A stretch of DNA of 64,000 bases. Source: Isochrysis galbana. Taxonomy: Eukaryota > Haptophyta > Isochrysidales > Isochrysidaceae. Shown piece by piece: positions 22,146 through 30,780 of the stretch. The notes under the pieces are model-generated. The model was not told where the DNA came from. It saw nothing but the letters and a program-made list of their open reading frames with translations, and ran no database searches. The translations under genes were made by a program, and so were the position numbers. Location: contig CM030936.1 in assembly GCA_018136815.1 (NCBI GenBank), positions 4,168,474 to 4,232,473 of the forward strand, written 5' to 3'. How positions within the stretch are numbered: the first letter of the stretch is position 1; every line of letters starts with the position of its first letter.

Positions 22146-22262
22146 AAAAACTTCTTAATAATCTCGCCGCGCGCGCGACCCTGCACGGTATCTTCGCAGC
22201 CTCGCCCGTTTCCCTTCACTCCCCCTACACCTGCCTTGCGGCTCGTCCCCTCGTGCTCTACC
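22146..22262 (+). repeat. Interspersed repeat family F
   Basis: The CTTCTTAATAATCTCGCCGC start, ACTCCCCCTACACC middle and CTCGTGC near the end recur at 48118-48310, 54661-54850 and 61760-61890. The family is non-coding. From 22263 to 22461 I see nothing further; that stretch may be the LINE's 3' UTR. Confidence 0.55.
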
Positions 22263-22461
22263 TAGGGGCTGGGTGTCGTGGGTCTCCAGTGGCAGACGGT
22301 GTGTGCCGATTCGCGATGGCCTGTTTCGCGCCCTCCTCCTATGCCATCGGGCTACCGGCTATTGTGTGTTTGCTCCTTGTGTTGGGTGTCAGGCAGCTGT
22401 GGTCAGTGTGTCTAGGGCCTACCATAGGATGGTGGGCGGCTCGCGGCGCGGGGTCGCTTGG

Positions 22462-24180
22462 TTAGGCTAGTCGCTCTGCTATGTTGAGGGCTTCCGCTAC
22501 CAGAGATAGATTCGTGCTCATGACTAGGGCGCCTTTGTTGTTAGTTAAGAAGACAGGGGCGCTGAGGTCGTGTGGAGATTTGATTTTCGGCTTCCTTCCC
22601 AGGGAGGCCTTGCGCGTGCGTGCGGTTAAGAAGTTGTCCGGAGGTTCCCGACCTCTGACGAGGGCCGTGAACCTGCTTAGGACTCTTTCGATAACCGGTA
22701 CGTGGTGGAAGGTGTGATTTTCGAATTCCACTTTGTAGAAGTCGCTTATGATGTATCTCCATGCTATTAGGTAGAGGGCTTTAAGGCTATCCGGCGTCGG
22801 GGAGTTCGGGTATGCGAATAGTCTGTCTTTGATTTTTTGAGTCGTCGATTTGTCTTTCGCCGGGGTGTACCCCGCTACGGCTTCTATGGTTTGAAATATC
22901 GGAAGCGTGGACGGGCATCTAGCTAGGTGCGTCGAGTTTTCTCTGTGTTTCCCGCAGAGTCTACATCTTGTGGTGGTCGCCGCTGCGAACCGGTTTCGCG
23001 TACCCAGCCTCCTATGGGTAACGTGCTTGAAGTGCAGGTGTTTGTCTGTGTGTTTTAGTAGGGGGTGGGTATAGAGTTTCGCCACGTGCTTCCATTCATC
23101 GTGCGTTAGGTCTAGCTTGCGGGCCCACGCCTCTCGCGCTGGCTGAGGTTTGTTGCGGGGGCCGTCCCCTTTGAGCTCTCGCGTTATATCCGACACGGTG
23201 ATTTGGTCTAGTTGTGTCTTTTCGTTAAGCGTGTACTCGTCCGCAAGAGGGAATTCGAGGTGTTTCGGGCCTTTTAGTCCGTTTTCCCATTTAGCTGGGG
23301 CGTAGTAGTGATCCTCCTCGCCCGGTTTTGCTACCACGGTGGTGTCTGTGGTCTCGCCTAGATAGTTGGTGTTTGTATAGATCCATATGTTATTCATTCT
23401 AGTTATGTACGTGTCGCTCTCGGAGACTTTGGTTTCTCTAGACACTTCTAGCGGCAATACTGGCGCGCTCGGCGATCCCGTGCTCGACTCGGCGGGGGCC
23501 GGGTCATGGGGCGGGGTCTCCTTCGCTTTTTCTAGGAGGTGCGAGACGTGTTGCACCACCCGCTCCCACGAGTCTAGGAATTCCGTTTTGTTTATTCTGC
23601 TCCCCTTGTGATCGAATATTTCGGGGAGGTGTTCCAGGTATTGAGCGCAGTCCTCTCGCGTGTAAGGTTCCGTGAGGTCCTCGTTTTTGAAGATGTTATG
23701 TGCAACGTGCGTCTGAAGGGATTCCCATAGGCTGATCCACGCCCCGCGTTTGAGCGGTGGTGGGTCGTGAGGATTGTGCCATATTGGCTGTGATAGTGCT
23801 CCTTCCCTTGTGAGTCTCGTGCGGCGTATGTTTAGGGTCGTGAAGTACACCAAGGCGTCTTTCCAGAATGCTGGCAGTGCCGGGTTTCCCCTGATACTGC
23901 GGGTGAGCGTCTTCGTAGGAATCGAGGATAGGACTGCCCCGCGGCCGAGTCCAGTCCGGCAGAACCACGCGTCGAGCGCATGCTTCCAAATAGCTTTTCT
24001 TGCGTTGAGGTAGTTTAGTATCCATTTTGTTTGTAGAGCTCTCACGTGCGTTGTCCAGTGGAGGAGGCCGATCCCCATTGTTCGTGATGCGCACTCCGCG
24101 TCGTGTACGGGGTATTGTGGGTGCCTCACCCACTTCGTGATTTTGCCTGTGTAAGGGCTCTCCCGTGGCAGCGAATCGTA
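22462..24180 (-). pseudogene. LINE ORF2 C-terminal part (post-RT region with CCHC finger)
   Basis: An uninterrupted minus-strand frame of about 570 codons ends at 22462. It opens with the post-RT region typical of non-LTR retrotransposons (GIGLLHWTTHVRALQTKWIL, WKHALDAWF) and later has a zinc knuckle with spacing C-x2-C-x8-H-x3-C (CRLCGKHRENSTHLARC). It ends ...ALNIAERLA. The plus-strand fragment at 36646-37569 is homologous over its whole length and ends almost identically. Endonuclease and the catalytic RT palm are missing. The upper boundary is approximate, because a different frame of the preceding ORF overlaps from 24279 to 24126. Confidence 0.7.
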
Positions 24181-25241
24181 CATTTGTTGTCGATCCATGC
24201 TCCGGGGATCTCGTGCGAGAGGTTGCAGCGTACCCCGCGCTTGTTGCGCAGGCAAAGGCCTTGTGTGAAGCGGGCGCATGGCTTGGGAGGGGCCTTGCCG
24301 AGCGCCTCATGGGCCGATTTGGGGCGGGGGGTGAGCTTGCGCGATTCGTTGCGCTCCCTGCGCTTGGCGGCCTCAGCGTCGCATTCGCAGATGCGGTGAA
24401 TCGGGGAGAGGCCTAGAGCTACCTTTGGGCGCCAGCCTTTGCACCCCTTGGTGCTTCCGTGTATCATGAGCTTGTGTGGCGATTGGACGTTCGGGGGCAT
24501 CGCGATTGGTTTGCACGCCCGGACGGCGTAGTTGACCGGCACCGTTTTGTTGTCGATGGTGAGAATGATCTTGCGCGGAAAATTGCCCGAGAGAAAGGTT
24601 CCTTGCGCTGCGGAGACGTAGAGGTGCCAGCGGGTAGAGTGGGCTACTTTCGACACGAAAGTGCCTGACTCGCCCTCGAGTTTCATCCGTTCGCGGTTCC
24701 CCTTTAAGAAAGTGAGGCCTTGTGCCTCGACCGCTTTGACGAGTGAGCTTAGGTTGATTTTCGATGCTTGCGCGAGGCCGTCCGCCTCGACCACGACGTG
24801 GGCCGCGACGTCCTGGAGCGCCTCGTAGAGGGCCTTGCGAGAGGAGGTGCCTTTTTTGTTGAGCTTTTCTTCGATGGAGTCCACGCTGACGCGCACGGGG
24901 ATGTCTTGGCCCAAGACGCGGATGATGGTGAGGTCGCCGTATTTGGCCTTGAACTGATGCGCGCAGTCTTCGTTGACTGCTATGTGCCACGGGCCCCTCG
25001 CCGAGCGGGCCCAGAAGTCTGGCTCGGGGTCAACTCCCTCGAGTTCTAGGAGAAGTTCGACGATGGCGGCATACACCGTCGTGTCCTGGATTATGATGTC
25101 TCCGGCCTGGTGGAATGAGAGCTCGAAGTTGGCGTCTGAGTCTGTGATGTTGTTGTCTTCGTCGGAGTCTTGTCCCTGTGAGGCGGGATCGGGGGTGTCC
25201 GTACTCAGTGTCGTGCGGGCGCGGGCAGTAGGCGGTGTCAT
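24126..25241 (-). CDS. LINE ORF1-like protein with CCCH zinc finger
   Basis: The minus-strand frame is open from 25466. The ATG at 25241 (MTPPTARARTTLSTDT) is the more plausible start because the preceding residues look like leader sequence. The product is about 371 aa: an acidic N-terminus, a mixed alpha/beta middle, and a basic C-terminus with a CCCH finger (CARFTQGLCLRNKRGVRCNLSH, spacing C-x7-C-x8-C-x3-H). Nucleic-acid-binding ORF1 proteins with such fingers precede ORF2 in many LINEs. The C-terminus overlaps the ORF2 remnant in another frame, which places the element's internal deletion just after the finger. Confidence 0.55.
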   Translation of the reverse strand: MTPPTARARTTLSTDTPDPASQGQDSDEDNNITDSDANFELSFHQAGDIIIQDTTVYAAIVELLLELEGVDPEPDFWARSARGPWHIAVNEDCAHQFKAKYGDLTIIRVLGQDIPVRVSVDSIEEKLNKKGTSSRKALYEALQDVAAHVVVEADGLAQASKINLSSLVKAVEAQGLTFLKGNRERMKLEGESGTFVSKVAHSTRWHLYVSAAQGTFLSGNFPRKIILTIDNKTVPVNYAVRACKPIAMPPNVQSPHKLMIHGSTKGCKGWRPKVALGLSPIHRICECDAEAAKRRERNESRKLTPRPKSAHEALGKAPPKPCARFTQGLCLRNKRGVRCNLSHEIPGAWIDNKCTIRCHGRALTQAKSRSG

Positions 25242-25619
25242 TCGGCGCTGGTCTCTCCCAGGGGGGTCGTACCTTTGTGTCTCATGTGTGTTGCGTGCTG
25301 AGTGTGAGGGGGTGCTTCTGGAGAGTGTGTTGTGCGTTGAAGTGGAGTGGATGATGTGCCCATAAGGGCCACCCGGCCTCGGGCCGCGCTGCCGGAGCAG
25401 CGCGACCCTTGCCAGGGCGAGAGGGGCCTCTGCCATAAGGCATGCCCAATGGAATGGTGGCTGCATGAGCCTGGCATTGATGGGATGCTTCCAGCAGCCT
25501 GCTGTCCCCCGTCTTTAGTGATGTCGGTTATGGCATAAAGAGTGTCCAATTTAGGGGCTAAGTTAGGGGTCAGTAGAAATCATATACACCTAAATAGACG
25601 GGAGGGGTGTGACAAAAAA

Positions 25620-25895
25620 AGGGAAGCTCGAGTTGCACCTTCTAGCCTCAGCCTCAGCCTATCAATCCCGAATCGCCCAGCCATGTCCGCTCCGTCGTCG
25701 CGCTCGCCCTCGCCCAAGCCCGTTCTCCCGCCTTATTCCTCTGCTGAGGAGGTGGCCCGGCCCGCCATTCCATCACTCCCGGCCATTCTCGCCGCGCCTC
25801 CCGCCGATCGTTTCCCTTCCGTATCATCGCATATCGAGCCAGTTGTCATGCTCGATCCGTCACCCGTGGACTTCGATGACGTCGACTCAGATTGA
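25620..25895 (+). mobile_element. LTR element family B leader and gag-like N-terminus
   Basis: This near-duplicate of 34900-35115 has a leader CAGCCTATCAATCCC then ATG (25683) opening MSAPSSRSPSPKPVLPP, a Ser/Pro/Ala-rich disordered N-terminus with SADRFPSVSSHIEPVVMLDP-type residues, ending at 25895 (VDFDDVDSD). It looks like the start of a retrotransposon gag truncated after about 70 residues. No downstream domains follow. From 25896 to 26211 nothing else is recognised. Confidence 0.5.
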
Positions 25896-26211
25896 GCCGC
25901 GAGGCGGCTGGCTTCGCACCGCCCACCTCTAGCTCACCCTGGCACAATGTCTCCGCGCCTACGATCAACGAACAACGAACCGTCCCCGGCAGAGCCAGGC
26001 GGAGGCGAGACGCAGGATCCTGCATGATTGCACGACGCACTCGCCGCCGATCGTCGATCGACAAGGCACAAGGCAGTGGCGGACTTGGAGAAGGAGAACG
26101 CCTTGGTTGGCGGAGAAGCTGTCGGCCGAGATCATGGGAAACTGCAGCAACGTCCCATCACTGGAGGTAGGGCGAGGGAATGAGCTAATGTCTAATGTCT
26201 AATGTAGGCAT

Positions 26212-26400
26212 CCTGGATGGGAAATACGGTTCTGAGGCCTGCAAATACAGCCAAATACATATGTATTTGGCCTCCGGCCAAATACATTTCAAATACACTC
26301 GAGGCCTACAACCCAGGACGCGCTTCAAATACAAATACAGCCAAATGCATATGTATTTGGCCTCTGGCCAAATACGGTAAATACGTATTTCCCATCTAGG
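26212..26400. mobile_element. 189-bp MITE with 8-bp target duplication, TIR related to 12638 element
   Basis: Ends are CCTGGATGGGAAATACG (26212-26228) and CGTATTTCCCATCTAGG (26384-26400), one mismatch apart when paired. Flanks are GTAGGCAT on both sides (26204-26211 and 26401-26408). Inside are two palindromic CAAATACATATGTATTTGG-like blocks, so the whole element can fold on itself. The CCTAGATG-GGAAA terminus resembles CCTAGATGTGAAA at 12638, suggesting the same transposase family moved both. Confidence 0.8.
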
Positions 26401-27300
26401 GTAGGCATCTTCAAAAGTTTTTTCCCCCACTGGAGACCGCACCCGATCGGCCGACGACGGATCTGCGCAGAATAGTCTAATAAAACGGTAAGACTGTAAG
26501 AATGATCCAGACATTCCCCCTTCACGATGAAGAATGAACTGCCGAACGACCAAATATGCGGCATGCGCAGGCTCGGAATCTGGAATCTGTTGGAAACTCA
26601 TTTCAGTTCAGACCCACCTCGGAGGTGCGGCCGAGATGTTCTGAGATGTTCTGGCGCGGAGCGAAACTTCGCGTACAGTTGGCGGACCGCCGGCGTCGAG
26701 GCACTCCCGCAGGCTCAAAACGCGAGCGCCCTCTCGGCCATCTGGAGGGGTTGCTGGGCTCGACCCGGCGAGCGAAGGGGAGAGTTGCGGGCGATCGCGC
26801 TCTCCCGGGCATCGGTTGGGGAGGGAGGGAGAGAGAGAGAGAGAGAGAGAGAAAGAAAGAGAGAGAGAGAGAGAGAGAGGGGTGGGGGGAGAGGGAGAGG
26901 GAGAGATGAGACGAGCTCGAGAGAGCTTGCCGAGAAGGGGGAGAGAGGAGAGAGGGCAGCGGTGCCTCTGGAGGCGCCTTGGCCCGCGGGACGAGAGCGA
27001 GAGCGAGCGAGCTCGCCCGCGGGCGCGCGCGGGCGGAGAAGCTTCTCATTCGACCCTCATCGCTCGGGCGATTCACGCCCACCGGAAGTCCCCCCCTCTC
27101 TTCTCTCTCTTCTCTTCTCTCTCTCGTCTCTTCTCTCTCTCTCTGTCTCGCTCTCCGGTTGCTTGGCGGGGCCTCGTCGATCAGAGAGGACGAACGCCCC
27201 AATCTTGGCGGATGAAGCGGGGGATCGTCGCCATCATCGCCCGCCGCCCCCCGCGCGCCTCCCCCGCGGCAACCCGCGACGGGCTTCCATTTCTCTCTGA
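26401..27300. repeat. Upstream region of the Zn2Cys6 gene with GA/CT microsatellites
   Basis: A GA-rich tract spans about 26827-26910 and a CT-rich tract about 27090-27155. Between 26409 and 26810 no gene is recognised. Long frames through the GA tract are composition artefacts. The region presumably contains the promoter and leader of the gene starting at 27301. Confidence 0.5.
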
Positions 27301-28764
27301 ATGATGACCGAGAGCCTCCGCTCCTCCCCTCCCTCTCCCCCCGCGCCAGGGGGGGGGGGGGGTGCGGCAAGCCCCGCCTTCCCTCCCCTCTCGACTCCCC
27401 CCACCCCTCCCCTCCCCCTCGGAGTCCCTCGCCTTCAGAAGCCCCCAGCAGCCCTCCTCTCGCTCCGACGCCGCTCGGTCAGGATGAACTCCCATGGGAT
27501 GGGAGCTCAGTCGAAGACTTCTTACTCGTTCCTGTATCCCGACTCGCTCGGGCTCCCTGGCCAGCCACCCCACCCCACACCCCTCGTGAACCCTGGCATT
27601 CCACTCGTGGGCGCACCCACAAATTTCTACATGCTCGGGCCGAGGAAGAGGTGTCGCGCGGCATGTCAGGCTTGCTGGGAGGGGAAGACTCGCTGCACCA
27701 TGCTCATGCACGGCGGCTGCCTCAACTGTGTCTCGCGAGGCAGGGTCTGTGTCCCCCGCTCGCAAGGCCAAACTGATGATGTCGAAAAGGACAACAAGGC
27801 CCGCAAGAAGTCGCGGAACGATGCCCAGGTGGACGACGGTGGCAGCAGCGTTAGTAGCTTTCACAGCAGCAGCAGCATCCGAAGCAGCAGCAGCAGCAGC
27901 GCCAGCAGCAGCTCCAGCGTCAGTGATGGAGGGAATGCGGCGGGCCTAGAGGGCGGACCACGCCCCAAGGATGACTCAGATTGCATTCCTGGGCAAGCTT
28001 CGCCCCTCGAAGAGTCATCGCCACGAGACCCCGACGGGGGCACCGCTTCTAGCACTCCAAACTCCTTCTCGGCCGTCGATACCCCCTCCGAAGGCAAGTC
28101 CAAGGTTGCCGACTGCGAGAATCTGATGGCCGTGGGCGGCGCGTCGTCTTTGAACCTCTCACTCTCGGCCTGCTCCTCCAATGATCGCGATAGCATCTCT
28201 GGTGTTGCTCTCGCGGGGCGCATGATGTCAGGGCTGCCACACCTGCCCCAAGTTCCCATAGAATCCCAGAACATAGTTGGTGCACCGGGCATGTCGATCC
28301 TTGGGATCCACGGGGGTGGCCAAAGCTTGCTCCCTATGGGAGCAGGTATGATGCCGCCTGCTGCCGGCATGGTGCACCCGCATGCGGTGATGAACTCGTA
28401 TCTGGATGCGATGCGCATGCAAATTGCTGCCGGGGCTCGTCCAAACGTTCCACCTCACTTGATGCATCCTCTCTTGAGCGGCGCACCTAATGGGCTCCCA
28501 AACATGCCGATCCCAAACATGCCGATCCCAAACATGCCGATCCCAAACATGCCGATGGAGGTCCCGCATACCGGCCTGAACCTTTCGACGGCACACCTTG
28601 CCGCTATGCAACGTCAGATCTACGGCCAATATGCGCAACTTCAGCAAACGTCGCCGGGCGTAGCAAATGCTACGCCAGTTGGGTTGCCAATCGCCGGATT
28701 GCCCTACGGCCAGGGGTCTGCCATGATCCCGCCTCACAACATACTTCCTGGGTGGTTTGGTTGA
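27301..28764 (+). CDS. Zn2Cys6 (fungal-type binuclear cluster) DNA-binding protein, 487 aa
   Basis: Single exon from ATG 27301 to the stop at 28762-28764; a later in-frame ATG at 27484 is also possible. Residues about 121-151 form a complete binuclear zinc cluster, CQACWEGKTRC then seven residues then CLNCVSRGRVC (C-x2-C-x6-C-x7-C-x2-C-x6-C), preceded by basic residues. A basic KARKKSRND stretch follows, then a poly-Ser tract and long low-complexity Pro/Met/Gly regions that could be activation domains. Four tandem NMPIP units (28500-28558) come from an 18-bp repeat. The protein is most likely a transcription factor acting in the nucleus. This class is best known from fungi but is also reported in some protists. 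Targets are unknown. Confidence 0.75.
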   Translation: MMTESLRSSPPSPPAPGGGGGAASPAFPPLSTPPTPPLPLGVPRLQKPPAALLSLRRRSVRMNSHGMGAQSKTSYSFLYPDSLGLPGQPPHPTPLVNPGIPLVGAPTNFYMLGPRKRCRAACQACWEGKTRCTMLMHGGCLNCVSRGRVCVPRSQGQTDDVEKDNKARKKSRNDAQVDDGGSSVSSFHSSSSIRSSSSSSASSSSSVSDGGNAAGLEGGPRPKDDSDCIPGQASPLEESSPRDPDGGTASSTPNSFSAVDTPSEGKSKVADCENLMAVGGASSLNLSLSACSSNDRDSISGVALAGRMMSGLPHLPQVPIESQNIVGAPGMSILGIHGGGQSLLPMGAGMMPPAAGMVHPHAVMNSYLDAMRMQIAAGARPNVPPHLMHPLLSGAPNGLPNMPIPNMPIPNMPIPNMPMEVPHTGLNLSTAHLAAMQRQIYGQYAQLQQTSPGVANATPVGLPIAGLPYGQGSAMIPPHNILPGWFG

Positions 28765-29640
28765 GCAAAGTTCTACGTTCTCCTCTATCCAGATTGATAG
28801 CAGCTCGTCCTCCTTTCCAACCTTTGCAGCAGTCATCCCAGGGATAGCGCGCACCCTGTGCGCACAAAGACCTGGCGGGCATTGCGATTGCTGTAGCAGG
28901 CACAACCAAGCTTTGCCCACGGCTCGCTGCGCCTTGTACGGTGATGCCGTGCAGTGTGGAAACCCAGTCGCCATGCTTGTGGAAGCAGCATTGTGAGCTC
29001 TTTGTTTGCGGCCGTTGTGCCGCTCGGTATATTATCTCTCTGCCACGTCACAGGCCATCAGTCGTTTTCTGCTTAGCATTTCAGCATATTCCAATCAGCG
29101 CCGCTCTTTCTCGCTCTCGTCGCTGTCATGCTTGTCTTTGCTACTTGGTGTCGTTCGTGGATTCCTCTTTCATCTGAACGCAACCATCATTTCTCCCCCT
29201 CGGTCCTACCTTCTGCTTCTGCATTTCTCATGTTGTCCCAGCGCATAAGCGCGCTGACGCGACTCGCCTCAAGTTCGTAGCACGCACGGCAAACCGAAAA
29301 CAAATGTACGTGCTACTTTCCTGCGCTTGGCCGGTTTGTTGTTGTGGGAGCACTCCCGCTACCGGCTAGACCATAGTTTTGCTGGCCTTTTTAAGGGGGT
29401 TATGTGATTGGTCCGAATCTTGTTTTCGTGTGATTGAAGTGTGATATAGAATGCGTCAGAAGCGCATTTCCGTCTGAAGACGTTGTGCTGAAGGGTTTTG
29501 GGGCGCGGCTTATGGCTTACCGAGGGCTGTGGGAAGGGCAAGAGTTGGGCGATGTTGATGTCGCAATGTTTGCCACACGGACTCGGTCCCCATTATGGGA
29601 CGATGTTGATGTTGCGATGCTTGCTAACGCAGACTCAACT
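28765..29640. other. 3' flank and intergenic region
   Basis: No coding or RNA feature is recognised. A short imperfect tandem (GATGTTGATGTYGCRATG, about 29549-29625) lies near the right edge. Confidence 0.4.
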
Positions 29641-30180
29641 TTCTTATAAAGATAGGGTCATGGAGCGCGCGCCGCTCCCCTCTCCTCCTGCCGCCAACCG
29701 CCAACCCCGCCGCATCGGACGACGATCGGCGCGCCATGCTCGGCACGCCATGGGCACCCAATAGCGCCCGCGCGAAGGGCCCCCCCCGACTCAGGTGCGC
29801 GCACGAACCACGGCCCGTGCCACCCCCAAACAGCTGCGCACCAGCATGGTCATCATCCATCATGGCCCACACACTCCGATCCACATCTCCTCCCAGCTCC
29901 CAGCCACAAATGCCAATGGCCACATGGCCACGCCCCCCAGAGGCGATCAGAGCGGCCCACAGCCGCACCCCATAGGGGAAGCGGGGAAGCCCTCGGACTG
30001 GGCCTCTACACTAGCCACGGCGACTGGCCTGCCGTGCGCATGCACGGGGCACAGACTCGGTATGGGTGGCTCGTGGCTCTGCGACGCGGCGTGGGCGTGG
30101 GGCGTCCCAAGTGGCAAGTGGGGCGCGGGGGCGCGAGGATCGCATGGGGCTCGGGAGCGGTCGCAGCACGCTCCATAGGT
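29640..30180 (+). repeat. Interspersed repeat family C (GATAGGGTCATGGAGCGCGC)
   Basis: GATAGGGTCATGGAGCGCGC at 29652 is shared exactly with 41468. Beyond the shared start the two copies diverge into GC-rich sequence. An ATG within the motif opens a short Arg/Ala-rich frame in both. Possibly the beginning of an element's ORF. From 30181 to 30780 no gene is recognised; a family D fragment lies at about 30385-30445. Confidence 0.4.
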
Positions 30181-30780
30181 CAAACTATAACAATAGTTTT
30201 TACCTGATACTGATAGCAATAGCAATAGTAGGCATCTTCAAGAGTTTGAGTTTGTGTTCAGTCAGACTGGAGATGAGTGAAGCTGCAGGCGCTGAAGTTG
30301 CAATGTTGCAATGAATGAAGCTGCATATGAGGAGCTTCAAACTTCAAGTCCTTAGAAGTAGAAGGCTCGAAAGAGTTGTTTGACAGCCCCGCAGGCCCCC
30401 CGGAAGGGAGTTGGAGCCTGAGGAAGAGGGCACGAGGCGACTCCCCATGGTGAACTAAGTGCATTATAAACATAGTTGAATATGAATAAGTTTCTTTTCA
30501 CGAAATAATGCGCGGGAGCTCCCTGCGTGGGGGCAGTCTGTGGCTGCAACTCAAATCTCTTTGGACACATCACACATAGGGGCAATCCGCAATCCACTTT
30601 CGACACCGAAACCGTGCCGTATAGACGAACCCAGCACGCAACTCTCAAGGCTCAAGCCTCGCTCTACATGGGGGACAAGAGAGCCATTCGTGAGACACGA
30701 TTCTTTTGTTATTACCTTGTCACGGATGCACACATACGCACGCATCTCTGCTATAAAGACACCGAGATGTGTCCCAAGCG

